NCBI GenBank assembly: GCA_903934295.1
Contig: CAIZNI010000047.1
Location: 160,961 to 224,960 of the forward strand
Length of the DNA: 64,000 nucleotides
From: an uncultured beta proteobacterium
GTDB lineage: Bacteria; Pseudomonadota; Gammaproteobacteria; Burkholderiales; Burkholderiaceae_E
Direction: 5' to 3'
In this document: positions 1 to 8,726 of the stretch, in pieces
How positions within the stretch are numbered: position 1 is the stretch's first letter
Layout: the number at the start of each line of letters is the position of its first letter
Notes under the pieces: model-generated
The model's input: the letters and a program-made list of their open reading frames with translations, nothing else
What the model was told of the DNA's origin: nothing
The model's database searches: none
Position numbers and translations under genes: made by a program

Positions 1-73
1 AGATCGGAATCTCGAGCGCGCGCAGCGCCTGCGTCCAGGCAGCCAGATCGGGGAAGGGCGTCGTAATCATCAT
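1..73 (-). CDS. 5' end of an unidentified gene leaving the window
   Basis: Only the first 24 or so codons are present (reads MMITTPFPDLAAWTQALRAL...). An ATG pair at 68-73 follows a purine-rich AGAGGTG ribosome-binding site. It lies 36 bases downstream of the MscS gene on the same strand and could be co-transcribed with it. The opening resembles the start of some HDOD-domain signalling proteins, but too little is visible to name it. Confidence 0.45.
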   Translation of the reverse strand, partial: MMITTPFPDLAAWTQALRALEIPI

Positions 74-109
74 GGCAGCACCTCTGTGACTCTTCTTCCT
101 GTTGCCGGA

Positions 110-1831
110 TTATCGGCCCGGGCCGTTCGCACTTGAATCGGGCGCCGCCGGCGGGGCATGCCAGAACGAACGCGGCACCACCACCGGCGACTCGGGCTGA
201 CTCAGGAAATGCGGCGACATGATCTGCACGCCGTGCTCGTTGAACAGGTCCTGGATGTGGCCGTGCAGCGCCGACAGGATCGGCACCCGCTCCAGCGGCC
301 GGTCGATGCTGGCGAACAGTTCGTACTCGACATAGAAGTCGGACAGCGCGCGCTGGTAGACGAAGGGCGCCGGATCGGCGCGGACCCCCGGCGTGCGCAC
401 CGCCGCCCCCACCAGCAGCGCCTGCACCTGGCGCCAGGGCGCGTCGTAGCCGATGGTGACGCGGGTGGAGACCAGCGTGCCCTGCTGACCCGACAGCTTG
501 GAGAAGTTGTGGATGGGGTTGCTGATCAGCACCGAGTTGGGGATGGTGATCTCCTCGTTGCGGATGTTGACGATCTTGGTCGCGAGCGAGGCCACTTCGG
601 TGACCACGCCTTCCACCCCGTTGACCTGCACGAAATCGCCGCGCCGCAGCGCCCGCGCATAAACCACCACCAGCCCGCTCATCGCCTGGGTGGCGATGCC
701 GGTGGAGCCCAGCGTGAGCATCAGGCCAAACAACACCGACAACCCCTTGAAGGCCTCGCTGCTGGCCCCGGGCAGAAACGGATAGGCGACCGCCACACCC
801 AGACCCCAGGCGATCAGCGTGACGATGCGGCGCGTCGCCGCGATCGTCTCGGGATGCATCATCGGGACCTTGAGCCGACCCTTCTGGATGGCATCGAAGA
901 AATAACCGAGCACATCGACAATCGCCCGGGTGACGGTGAGCACGATCACGATCGAGGCCAGGCCGGGCAGGCCCTCGAGCAGGCCCTGCCCCACCCAGGC
1001 GAGCTTGCGCCAGAGCCAGCCGCCCAGCTGGTCGGCGATCGGCGCGCTGACGACGAAGCTGCCCAGCACGAAACGCAGCCAGACATACCCCATCAGCAGC
1101 AGCACGAACCACTGGACGAGTTGCACCGTTCGCGCGGCCAGCCGGGCCAGGAACTCGCGCCAGTCGACATGGGTGTTGTTCGCGGCCAGCCGGTCGCGCA
1201 CCGCCTCGAGCCAGTCGACCAGGCGCCGCCCGCCCCGGTAGACCAGCCAGATCATCAGGGCCAGCACCCCCGCCGCCGCCACGACACCGAGCAGGCCGCG
1301 CAGCAGCAACGCCCGATCCTGGCTCTGATGCCAGGCCTGGCGAACTTCCTCGGCTCGCACCCGGGTCTGGCGAACCAGCTCGTCGAAGCTCTGCCCGGAC
1401 TCGGCGTCGACATCGCCGCGCAGCACCGAGAACAGCAGCTGGTCGCCCAGCAGGAACTGCACGCCGCGCGCCTCGCCGAGCGTGAAGGGGATGACCTTGA
1501 GCGGTGTGTCGATGGCGCTGTCGGGCAGGCCGCGCAGGCGTTCCAGGGCGCGCTCGACCCGAACCTCGGGCGAGGCGCCGGCCAGTTCGGCGCGCAGGGT
1601 GATCACCTCGCGATTGAGCAGCCGCAGCGTCGCCGCCGGCGCGGTGGGCTTGTCGCCATCGGCTCGAACGGCGGATGACGGGGCCGCCGCCGCCGCGCTC
1701 GCAGCCGCCGCAGGATCGGTCGGCGCTGCGCCCCCCGCCGCTGCCCAGGCCAGCGCGCCAGCGAACCACGCCACCCGCCAGAACCCGGGGAGACGACCGA
1801 ATCCGCAGCGTCGCTCATGACTTGCCTTCAT
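110..1831 (-). CDS. MscS-family mechanosensitive ion channel
   Basis: Predicted inner-membrane channel that would open under membrane tension to release solutes during osmotic downshock. The 573-residue product has an N-terminal signal-type hydrophobic segment, an Ala/Pro-rich linker and an extracytoplasmic region to about residue 170. Several transmembrane helices follow, and then the MscS core (about 365-560): a Gly/Ala-rich pore helix, the 'ALRRGDFVQVNGVEGVV' beta-domain entry and the 'IPNSVLISNPIHNFS' segment typical of the family. It is longer than E. coli MscS (286 residues), so it belongs with the larger MscM/YbdG-like members. The ATG at 1831 was preferred over an upstream in-frame start because a GGAGG box lies just before it. 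It is divergent from the hsp20 gene. Confidence 0.88.
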   Translation of the reverse strand: MKASHERRCGFGRLPGFWRVAWFAGALAWAAAGGAAPTDPAAAASAAAAAPSSAVRADGDKPTAPAATLRLLNREVITLRAELAGASPEVRVERALERLRGLPDSAIDTPLKVIPFTLGEARGVQFLLGDQLLFSVLRGDVDAESGQSFDELVRQTRVRAEEVRQAWHQSQDRALLLRGLLGVVAAAGVLALMIWLVYRGGRRLVDWLEAVRDRLAANNTHVDWREFLARLAARTVQLVQWFVLLLMGYVWLRFVLGSFVVSAPIADQLGGWLWRKLAWVGQGLLEGLPGLASIVIVLTVTRAIVDVLGYFFDAIQKGRLKVPMMHPETIAATRRIVTLIAWGLGVAVAYPFLPGASSEAFKGLSVLFGLMLTLGSTGIATQAMSGLVVVYARALRRGDFVQVNGVEGVVTEVASLATKIVNIRNEEITIPNSVLISNPIHNFSKLSGQQGTLVSTRVTIGYDAPWRQVQALLVGAAVRTPGVRADPAPFVYQRALSDFYVEYELFASIDRPLERVPILSALHGHIQDLFNEHGVQIMSPHFLSQPESPVVVPRSFWHAPPAAPDSSANGPGR

Positions 1832-2059
1832 CCCTGCCTCCAAGGTCTGCCGGCGACGCCGGCCCACGAGTGTCCCGCCACCGCGCCGGCAGGGGCAGCG
1901 CACCGTTCACCGCGCGCGCACCGTTGTTCATTGCGCGCACGCAATGCCGTGCCGCCCCGGCTGCGGCTCAATGAAAAGCCCTGCTGGTGCAGCGGTGCCG
2001 ATACCGGTGCCTGCTGCCCGGCGCCCAGCCACCCCCGCCTTTCCAAGAGGTCCGACATC

Positions 2060-2593
2060 ATGCAATCCGTCACCCAGTCGCCGGTGAAAAAAGACGCCGT
2101 CGCCCCTGAGGCCGCCGAGCCTGCCCGCCACCCCCTGGTCTCGCTGCGCCGCGAGATGGACCGTCTGTTCGACGATTTCGCCAGCGGCTGGCCGGCGTGG
2201 CCCCTGGGGCGGCGCCTGCTCGAACCGCGGCTGTGGCGCGACATGGAAGTCGAGGTCAACCAGCCGGTGGTCGATGTGAGCGAGACCGCGCAGGAGTACC
2301 TGATCAGCGCGGAGTTGCCCGGCATCGAGGAAAAGGATATCGAGGTCACGCTGTCCGACGAGTCCATCACCATCAAGGGCGAGAAGAAGCAGGAGAAAGA
2401 GGAATCCGGCAAGGGCTATCAGCTGAGCGAGCGCTCGTACGGACTGTTCGAGCGCTCGTTCGGGCTGCCCGCCGGCGTGGACACCGCGAAGATTTCCGCC
2501 CACTTCTCCAAGGGGGTGCTCAAGCTTACCTTGCCCAAGACCGCCGAGGCCCAGCGCAAGCAGCCCAAGCGCATTGAAGTGAAGTCGGCCTGA
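2060..2593 (+). CDS. Small heat-shock protein, Hsp20/alpha-crystallin family
   Basis: ATP-independent holdase chaperone of the cytoplasm, 177 residues. The alpha-crystallin domain spans about residues 70-165, with the hallmark 'AELPGIEEKDIEVTL' strand near the start and 'FSKGVLKLTLPK' (the A-x-x-x-G-V-L motif region) near the end. The C-terminus is Lys-rich. ATG 2060 follows an AAGAGG ribosome-binding site; the reading frame is open farther upstream, but that extension is Cys/Arg-rich and unlike the family. A CBS-pair protein follows after 26 bases on the same strand and is probably co-transcribed. No convincing sigma-32 promoter was seen in 1832-2059. Confidence 0.93.
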   Translation: MQSVTQSPVKKDAVAPEAAEPARHPLVSLRREMDRLFDDFASGWPAWPLGRRLLEPRLWRDMEVEVNQPVVDVSETAQEYLISAELPGIEEKDIEVTLSDESITIKGEKKQEKEESGKGYQLSERSYGLFERSFGLPAGVDTAKISAHFSKGVLKLTLPKTAEAQRKQPKRIEVKSA

Positions 2594-2619
2594 GCAGGCC
2601 CGCCACCGGAGAGCCGAAA

Positions 2620-3111
2620 ATGAGAGCGAGAAGCACGACGGTCGACAGCTACTGCGTGCGTAACGTGGTCACCGCCACGCGCGAGACCCCGGTGGCGCGC
2701 TGCGCGCAGCTGATGCATGACGAGCATGTCGGCGGACTGGTGATCGTCGATGAGCGCGGCGGCCAATCGATTCCGGTGGGGATGATCACCGATCGCGACA
2801 TCGCGATCGAGGTGGTGGCCTTCGGGGTCGATGCGCAGACCCTGACGGCGGGCGACATCATGGCGGGTGAACTCGCAGTCGCGCGCGACGACGAAGACCT
2901 GCTGAGCGTGCTGGCCACGATGCGCGAGCATGGCGTGCGGCGCCTGCCGGTGGTCGGGGCCGATGGCAGCCTGATGGGCATCGTCACCGCCGACAACCTG
3001 TGGGAAGTGCTCGCCGAAGAGGTCGACGGACTGGCCCGGGTGGTGCGCGCCGGCCAGACCCGGGAGCGCAAGACCCGCATCGCCGGCGCGCTCCAGGCGG
3101 CGCCGGGTTGA
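2620..3111 (+). CDS. CBS-pair domain protein
   Basis: 163 residues made almost entirely of two CBS motifs (about 8-70 and 78-140), each ending in the usual 'GMITDRDIA' / 'GIVTADNLW' signature. Stand-alone CBS pairs bind adenine nucleotides and act as energy or redox sensors; no effector domain is attached here. The gene follows hsp20 by 26 bases with a GGAGAG ribosome-binding site, and this pairing suggests a stress-response unit. Its partner is not evident from the window. Confidence 0.88.
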   Translation: MRARSTTVDSYCVRNVVTATRETPVARCAQLMHDEHVGGLVIVDERGGQSIPVGMITDRDIAIEVVAFGVDAQTLTAGDIMAGELAVARDDEDLLSVLATMREHGVRRLPVVGADGSLMGIVTADNLWEVLAEEVDGLARVVRAGQTRERKTRIAGALQAAPG

Positions 3112-3193
3112 ACGGGGCGCCGGGTTAAACGGGGCGCGTGGCTGCACGGGGCTCGGGGCTGATGCACGGGGCGCTGTAGTAAACTGCGACCCC

Positions 3194-3230
3194 GCCTGTG
3201 GACAACACCGCTTCGGTGTTGCCCACAGGC
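3194..3230. promoter_or_regulatory. Near-perfect 17-bp-arm palindrome upstream of the copper chaperone gene
   Basis: GCCTGTGGACAACACCG (3194-3210), a three-base spacer, then its reverse complement with a single mismatch (3214-3230). It ends 24 bases before the PCuAC start codon, so it would lie in the 5' leader or overlap the promoter. There is no T tract, so a simple intrinsic terminator for the upstream gene is unlikely. It may be an operator or an mRNA stem-loop. Confidence 0.7.
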
Positions 3231-3254
3231 CATCCTGCTCCCGGAGAGTCCGCC

Positions 3255-3731
3255 ATGAAGTCACCGATCCTGGCCATCGCCGCCGCGCTGTGCCTGGCAG
3301 CGCCCGCCTTTGCACAGGTGAAGATCACCGATCCCTGGGTGCGCGGCACCGTCGCCGGCCAGACGGCCACCGGCGCGTTCATGAAGCTCGAAGCCGCGGA
3401 AGAAACCCGGCTGGTCGAGGCCCGCTCACCGGTGGCCGGCACGGTCGAGATCCACGAGATGACGATGATCGACAACGTCATGCGCATGCGTGCGGTGCCC
3501 GGCCTGGGGCTGACCGCAGGCAAACCGCTCGAACTCAAGCCGGGGGGTTACCACCTGATGCTGATGAACCTCAAGCAGGCGATGAAGCAGGGAGACACCG
3601 TCCCGATCACCCTGGTTTTCGAGGGCAAGGGCAGCCAGCGGCAATCGATCGACGTCAAGGTGCCGGTTCGGGCGCTCACCGCGGGGCCGGGCAACCCCGC
3701 GCGCCCGACGGATCATCAGCACAAGCACTGA
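3255..3731 (+). CDS. PCuAC-family periplasmic copper chaperone
   Basis: 158 residues. A cleavable signal peptide (about 1-20, 'AAPAFA') is followed by a DUF461/PCuAC domain. The Cu(I)-binding set is visible as 'HEMTMIDNVMRMR' and 'GYHLMLM', matching the family pattern H-M-x10-M-x21-H-x-M. Members deliver copper to the Cu-A or Cu-B site of cytochrome oxidases. The C-terminus ends in a short His-rich tail (HQHKH), a plausible extra metal site. The ATG at 3255 has a GGAGAG box and begins exactly at the signal peptide. It is preceded by the palindrome at 3194-3230; no Sco or oxidase gene is adjacent. Confidence 0.9.
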   Translation: MKSPILAIAAALCLAAPAFAQVKITDPWVRGTVAGQTATGAFMKLEAAEETRLVEARSPVAGTVEIHEMTMIDNVMRMRAVPGLGLTAGKPLELKPGGYHLMLMNLKQAMKQGDTVPITLVFEGKGSQRQSIDVKVPVRALTAGPGNPARPTDHQHKH

Positions 3732-3791
3732 GGCGCAGACCGAGGCGCCGGCCGGCCAGCGCCTGGCCGCACCGGCTCGGCCCCTGACGGC

Positions 3792-4169
3792 TCAACCGTC
3801 GACCGGAATCCGGGCGATGCCTTCGACCGCGTTGCCGCCTTCGAGCTTGCGTACCCAGACCCGATAGGTGCCGTCGGATTGATCGAGCGCGATCCCACCG
3901 GCCTCGACGGTATCCCCGACGAAGATCGGTAGCAAAAACCGCAGGTCGAGCGCGCTGCGCGCGGCGCGCGCGTTGCCGAAGGTCGAGGCGATGGCCTGCC
4001 AGAGAAGATTCACCGGCAGCGTCTGATGCGCGGTGATCGCGCCAGCCGCGGTGCCGGCAGCGAAAGCGCCGTCGACATGCGCCGGATCGAAGTCATCGGT
4101 CATCTGCGCATAAGCCTGGATCATCAGCAAGTCGATCGTTCGGGCAATGGTGTTCAGCAAGACGGCCAT
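3792..4169 (-). CDS. MaoC-like hot-dog dehydratase/hydratase
   Basis: About 125 residues with a MaoC (R-specific enoyl-CoA hydratase) fold. The N-terminal 'ARTIDLLMIQAYAQMTDDFDPAHVD' region matches the Y-A-x-x-[ST]-x-D-x-[ND]-P-x-H-x-D motif with the catalytic Asp and His kept. A Gly/Ala-rich hot-dog helix and 'DLRFLLPIFVGDTV' follow. The substrate is presumably an acyl-CoA thioester. An upstream in-frame ATG at 4241 would add a His/Gln-rich stretch unlike the family, so 4169 was chosen. It sits directly downstream of a second hot-dog protein, an arrangement typical of heterodimeric MaoC pairs. Confidence 0.72.
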   Translation of the reverse strand: MAVLLNTIARTIDLLMIQAYAQMTDDFDPAHVDGAFAAGTAAGAITAHQTLPVNLLWQAIASTFGNARAARSALDLRFLLPIFVGDTVEAGGIALDQSDGTYRVWVRKLEGGNAVEGIARIPVDG

Positions 4170-4260
4170 GAACGCTTTCGAATGTTGCCCGGCCGATCCG
4201 CCGTGTTGCCCTGCTGATCGGCCATGGGCCGGAGGCCGCAAAGGGACGCGCAGGAAACCA

Positions 4261-4725
4261 TCACTTACACTCGCCGGTGGTCATGTGCCCGTCGAACACC
4301 AGGCGCCCGGTGTCGATGTGGGCCTGCAGTGCGAAGTCCATGAAGCTGCGTTGGCCATTCGGCGGCAGATCGACCGGCGCCTCTTCGTAATGGAACACCA
4401 CGATCACCTGCTCGCTGACGACGATGCCGGAATGGAGTTTGAGTCGAAGCGAGCGCATGCCGCGCGTGGCCTTGACCGGATGCGGGCCGCGCATCTGCCC
4501 GAAGGCGCGGCGCAGCAGCACCGTGGCCATGCCGACCGGCACCGCACCGGACTCCCAGTGATCCCAGGGGTAGAGCCGGCGCCACGCGCCGAGCAGTTCG
4601 GCGTCGATGCGCTGCGGGTCAGCGGTGAAGGAACGGGCGGGCGGCGGATTGTCGGTCGTGCGGTCGAGCGGCCGGTCAGACACCGGGCTGACCGCGCCGA
4701 CCGAAGTGAACTGGACAGGATGCAT
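4261..4725 (-). CDS. Hot-dog fold acyl dehydratase-like protein (probable partner subunit)
   Basis: 154 residues resembling the FAS1-like/MaoC N-terminal dehydratase half: 'FTADPQRIDAELLGAW' followed by a short 'LLRRAFGQMRGPHPV' helix and 'GMRSLRLKLHSGIVVSEQV' strands. The canonical D-x-x-P-x-H active-site motif is missing. It therefore fits the non-catalytic or substrate-binding half of a heterodimer with the downstream gene. The two genes are on one strand and divergent from the IclR regulator, a likely controller. Family assignment rests on overall pattern rather than a diagnostic motif. Confidence 0.6.
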   Translation of the reverse strand: MHPVQFTSVGAVSPVSDRPLDRTTDNPPPARSFTADPQRIDAELLGAWRRLYPWDHWESGAVPVGMATVLLRRAFGQMRGPHPVKATRGMRSLRLKLHSGIVVSEQVIVVFHYEEAPVDLPPNGQRSFMDFALQAHIDTGRLVFDGHMTTGECK

Positions 4726-4972
4726 GAATCATGGTGTTGCCTATTGGCCAGACATTCGCTATGGGAAATGCGATTTTCTCTAACGAACCGTCAGACAGAG
4801 TAGGCAGACACTGCCCTGGTGTCAACCTGACGGGCACCAGCCCGGTTCGAACCAAGGCGCCTCGGCGACGGTTGCCAACACCGCGGGCATTCCATAGACT
4901 CGACTGAGCAGAGGCTCACCCGCTGGCGGCGGCGCCCGCGCCACCACGACCGACGCTGGCCACCCGACTGCC

Positions 4973-5794
4973 ATGAAACGCCCCGACCTCGACGCGACCC
5001 ATCCGCCCTCCCCACCGACGAAACGCGTCGGCGCGCTCAGCGCAGGCCTGGCCGTGCTTCGATACCTGAACCGGCACGGCAATGGAACCGGCCTGGGCGT
5101 GAGCCACATCGCCCGCGAACTGGGACTGAACCCGAGCACCTGCTTCAACATCCTTCGCACGCTGGTCTTCGAACGGATGGCGAACTTCGATCCCGTCACC
5201 AAGACCTATCGCCTCGGGCTGGGCAACATCGAGCTGGCCAAAGGCGCCATCGACCAGGCCTCCTACACCCACCTGATGCGCGCCGACCTGGACGACACCG
5301 CCTCCACCCACCATGTCACCGCCGCGCTGTGGCAACCGGCCGGCGACGGCTCCCTGCTGCTGGTCGCCAAGTCCGATGGCGACACGATGATGCGGGTCCA
5401 CATGCACGTGGGGCAGCGGATCCCGCAATTCATCTCCGCCGTCGGGCGCTGCATGGCCGCTTTTTCCGGTCTCTCCAAGCGGGAAATCCAGCAGGCATTC
5501 CGGCACCTGCGATGGGAGCAGGAACCCAGCTTCGAGGACTACTGGGCGTCGGTCACACAGACCCGCGAACGCGGCTATGCCCAGGATGTCGACCAGTACA
5601 TGCGCGGCGTCTCGTCGGTGTCGGCGCCGGTGCTCGGCCCCGACGGCAAGCCGATCGCCCTGATCAGCAACGCCAGCCTCACCCTGCGCATGCCGTCACC
5701 GCGAATCGACGCCATCGGCATCGACCTGCGCAGCCGCACCCGGCGCCTGTCCCAGGCGCTCAACGGACAGCCCGTGGGGCGCGCCATCAGCTGA
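4973..5794 (+). CDS. IclR-family transcriptional regulator
   Basis: 273-residue DNA-binding regulator. The N-terminal winged helix-turn-helix (about 20-85) contains 'LGVSHIARELGLNPSTCFNILRTL', followed by the IclR effector domain (about 100-265) with 'SAPVLGPDGKPIALISNASL' near its end. IclR proteins usually respond to aromatic or short organic acids and control neighbouring catabolic genes. Divergence from the hot-dog pair (247-base shared region) and proximity to the acyl-CoA ligase and dioxygenase point to local control. The stop codon lies inside a 23-bp tandem duplication. Confidence 0.9.
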   Translation: MKRPDLDATHPPSPPTKRVGALSAGLAVLRYLNRHGNGTGLGVSHIARELGLNPSTCFNILRTLVFERMANFDPVTKTYRLGLGNIELAKGAIDQASYTHLMRADLDDTASTHHVTAALWQPAGDGSLLLVAKSDGDTMMRVHMHVGQRIPQFISAVGRCMAAFSGLSKREIQQAFRHLRWEQEPSFEDYWASVTQTRERGYAQDVDQYMRGVSSVSAPVLGPDGKPIALISNASLTLRMPSPRIDAIGIDLRSRTRRLSQALNGQPVGRAIS

Positions 5795-5831
5795 GGCGGC
5801 GCAGCGCGATCAGCTGAGACGGCGCAGCGCC
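5786..5831. repeat. 23-bp tandem duplication spanning the IclR stop codon
   Basis: Two copies of a 23-base unit (5786-5808 and 5809-5831) differ at two or three positions. The first includes the last codons and TGA stop of the IclR gene; the second repeats them in the convergent intergenic gap. It looks like a recent slippage or duplication event without coding effect. Confidence 0.8.
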
Positions 5832-5869
5832 CTCAGCCGGCGACCACCCCAAGCGGCGACGCTGCGACC

Positions 5870-7447
5870 TCAACCCGCTTCGAGCATCCGGCGCAACTGC
5901 GCCTTGTTGATCTTCTCCAGTGTCGAGCGCGGCAGCTCCTCGACCAGGCGAATCTCGCGCGGTTGCTTGAAGCCGGCCAGCGTTCCGGCGCAGGCCGCCT
6001 GGATGCTGGCCACCAGGGCCTCGCGCTGCGCCGGATCGAGCGGCACGCAGCGCACGAAGGCCACCGGCACCTCATCGAGCATCGGGTGCTTGCGGGCGAC
6101 CACCGCGGTCTCGAGCACCCCGGCCACCGTCGCGATCACCCGCTCGATCTCGGAGGCTGCCACGTTCTCGCCGCCGACCTTGAGCATGTCCTTGGAGCGG
6201 TCGGCGAAATAGAGCCAGCCGTTCTCGCCCAGCGTCACCCGGTCGCCGGTCCTGAACCAGCCCCGCTCGTCGAACGAGTCGGCAGTGGCCTGGGGGTTGT
6301 TCAGGTACTCGGCGAACAGCGACAGCCCGCGCACCCCCTTGACCAGCAGATCGCCGGTTTCGCCGGGGCGGGCGTCGCGCCCGTCGACCTCGAGCCGGAT
6401 GCCGTACTCGGGCGCCGGCAAGCCCATCGAGAGCGACGCATTGGGCAGGTGCACCAGCCCGACCGTGCCGTGGGTGATCGTCTCGGTCATGCCCCACCAG
6501 CCCAGGGTCTTGACACGAAAATGAGCGTCAGCGGGCGGCTCGCACACACCGGTGCCCCAGAGCCGATAGCGGTGGTCGGGGACTTCCTGGTCCATCAGCG
6601 CGCGCGGGATGAAGCCGATCACCGACGCCCAGGTGCAGCCCTCCTGCATCGACACCGGCCAGAAGCGGCTGGCCGAGAAGCGCGGATTGACGACCGCGGT
6701 GGCGCCAGCCCACATCGTCGCCAGCATGGAATAGGCCTGCGCGTTGGTGTGGAACAGCGGCAGCGTCACCATGTGGACATCGTCGGCGCGAAGGTCCTCG
6801 TGGGTGGCGTTGATGCGGGCGCCCCACAGCGCATTGGCATGGGTCCACAACACGCCCTTGGGCCGCGAGGTGGTGCCCGAGGTGTACTGCACGCTGAAGG
6901 GCGCCAGCGGGTCGTGTGCGCGTGCCGGCAGCAGCGCCGGGTCGGCGTCGATCGCCTCGAAGCTGTCGGCCGCCGAGGGCGTGGCCGCGCCGGCATCGTC
7001 ACCGTTGTCGGTGCGGGTCACCGCCAGCCAGCGCAGGCCCTTGCAGGAGGCCGCGACCAGTGCCGCGAACCGGGGCTGGGTGATGCCGGCGACCACCGCG
7101 GCGTGCTCGGCGAAATACGCCAGTTCGTCGGCGCTGGAGCGCGCATTGGTGGTGACCGCGACCGCCCCCATCCAGGCGCAGCCGAACCAGGCGAAGACCG
7201 CCTCGGGGCAGTTGTCCAGATGCACCAGCACGCGGTCGCCGGCCCGCACACCGCGCGCCTGCAGACCGGCGGCGAAGCGCGCGACACGCTGCGCGAACTG
7301 CGCATAGGTCCAGACCTGGCGCGGGGCATCGAAGGGGCGCCAGATCAGGTAGGGATGATGGGCCCGCAGCGTGGCCTGCGCCTGAATCAGCGTGCGGATG
7401 TCCTGGCCGGCAAAGGGCTGGAAGTACGGGGAAGCGGTGTCGGTCAT
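5870..7447 (-). CDS. Acyl-CoA synthetase (AMP-dependent ligase)
   Basis: 525-residue member of the ANL superfamily, forming acyl-CoA from a carboxylic acid, ATP and CoA. The P-loop-like motif 'YTSGTTSRPKGV' lies near residue 188, 'WWGMTETI' follows, and the C-terminal hinge and lysine region 'YFADRSKDMLKVGGENV' is intact. Overall it is closest to crotonobetaine/carnitine-CoA or fatty-acid-CoA ligases; the substrate cannot be read from sequence. The frame stays open upstream, but ATG 7447 gives the normal family length and N-terminus. It is divergent from the dioxygenase gene across 210 bases and convergent with the IclR gene. Confidence 0.9.
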   Translation of the reverse strand: MTDTASPYFQPFAGQDIRTLIQAQATLRAHHPYLIWRPFDAPRQVWTYAQFAQRVARFAAGLQARGVRAGDRVLVHLDNCPEAVFAWFGCAWMGAVAVTTNARSSADELAYFAEHAAVVAGITQPRFAALVAASCKGLRWLAVTRTDNGDDAGAATPSAADSFEAIDADPALLPARAHDPLAPFSVQYTSGTTSRPKGVLWTHANALWGARINATHEDLRADDVHMVTLPLFHTNAQAYSMLATMWAGATAVVNPRFSASRFWPVSMQEGCTWASVIGFIPRALMDQEVPDHRYRLWGTGVCEPPADAHFRVKTLGWWGMTETITHGTVGLVHLPNASLSMGLPAPEYGIRLEVDGRDARPGETGDLLVKGVRGLSLFAEYLNNPQATADSFDERGWFRTGDRVTLGENGWLYFADRSKDMLKVGGENVAASEIERVIATVAGVLETAVVARKHPMLDEVPVAFVRCVPLDPAQREALVASIQAACAGTLAGFKQPREIRLVEELPRSTLEKINKAQLRRMLEAG

Positions 7448-7657
7448 CGGAGACCCCTGGCGGGAATGAAACATGGCGCGCGAGCACGGCGGCACAAGGC
7501 GACCGGGCAGCTCGTGCAGCGCTTGCGCGGGTGCGCTGCGGGCATGCGGTAACCGGTACCGCACAGGCTGCGGGCATTCTAGCGAGCGTCGGCTGACTGG
7601 TAGGATCTTCCGCACGAAACGGACCCGCGCGGCGGTCCGCAAACCGAGGGAGACTGC

Positions 7658-8584
7658 ATGTCCACGCCACTGAACACCCCGGCCGCATCCGGGTTCACCG
7701 TCCGAGCGCTGGGCCCCACCATGGGCGTTGAAATCACCGGGCTCGACGCCGCCGTCGCGCAGGCCGACACGACGATCGCCTGGCTTCGCGCCCTGCTCCA
7801 GGAGCACTCGGTCATCTGCCTGCGCGGCCAGACCCTGACCGAGGAACAGCAGATCGCGTTCTCCCGGCAGTGGGGGCCGCTGGAAGACTTCCCCGAAGAG
7901 GACAAGACGCAAAACGCGGCCACGATCTACAACGTGTCGAACGTGTCTGCGCAGGGCGAGCAACTGCCGGAAAGCGACCATCGCGTCATCTTCCAGAAGG
8001 TCAACGCGCGCTGGCACACCGACAGCTCTTACCGCTATGTCCCGTCCTACGCCTCGCTGCTGTACGGCATCGAGGTGCTGCCACCCGAGGTCAAGGACGG
8101 GCGCACCGGCTTCTCGAACATGTTCATGGCCTATGACGCGCTGCCGGCGGCGCTCAAGGCCCGCCTGCAGCCGCTGCACATGGTTCACTACTACGAGTTC
8201 GGCCGCCGGCTGTTCCCCGAACTGCCCCCGGTGTCGCGCCACGAACGCGAGCATGTTCCGCCGGTCAGCCACCCGCTGGTGCGGGTGCACCCGGATCGCG
8301 GCTTTCGGCGTTCGCTGTTCATGACCGCCAATGCCGGCAACGAGATCAGCGGTCTGTCGCTGGCAGACGGTCAGGCGCTGCATCGCGAACTGGTCGAGCA
8401 CATCGGGCGCCCCGAGTTCTGCCATTTCCACCGGTGGCAGACCGGCGATCTGGTGATCTGGGACAACCGCGCGGTGCTGCACAAGGCCGAGGCCTACGAG
8501 ATGGGCCGCTACCGCCGCGTGCTGCGCCGGACCACGCTCGCCGGCGACGGACCGGTGCTCGGACCGTACTCGCTGCCAGGCTGA
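7658..8584 (+). CDS. TauD/TfdA-family Fe(II)/2-oxoglutarate dioxygenase
   Basis: 308-residue oxygenase. The facial triad is visible: H120-x-D122 in 'WHTDSSY' and the distal His275 in 'WDNRAVLHKAE', followed by the 2-oxoglutarate-binding Arg in 'RYRRVLRRTTL'. 'YASLLYGIEVLPPE' matches the family's 'tsll.a.elPp.GGdT' region. TauD/TfdA enzymes hydroxylate taurine, alkylsulfonates or phenoxyacetates; this one's substrate is unknown. A GAGGGAGA ribosome-binding site precedes ATG 7658. Together with the ligase and hot-dog enzymes it suggests oxidation followed by CoA activation and hydration of a small acid. Confidence 0.9.
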   Translation: MSTPLNTPAASGFTVRALGPTMGVEITGLDAAVAQADTTIAWLRALLQEHSVICLRGQTLTEEQQIAFSRQWGPLEDFPEEDKTQNAATIYNVSNVSAQGEQLPESDHRVIFQKVNARWHTDSSYRYVPSYASLLYGIEVLPPEVKDGRTGFSNMFMAYDALPAALKARLQPLHMVHYYEFGRRLFPELPPVSRHEREHVPPVSHPLVRVHPDRGFRRSLFMTANAGNEISGLSLADGQALHRELVEHIGRPEFCHFHRWQTGDLVIWDNRAVLHKAEAYEMGRYRRVLRRTTLAGDGPVLGPYSLPG

Positions 8585-8726
8585 AAGACCCTCGCGCAGC
8601 GGATCATTGATCCCTCGCAATTCGCTCCGGCCGATCGCCGGCATGCTTGCCCCGTGACATTTGAAGCGCCCGACCGACGGTCGGCGCCCACCGCACCGGG
8701 GATTGAAACAGCATGGGGAATTGCCA

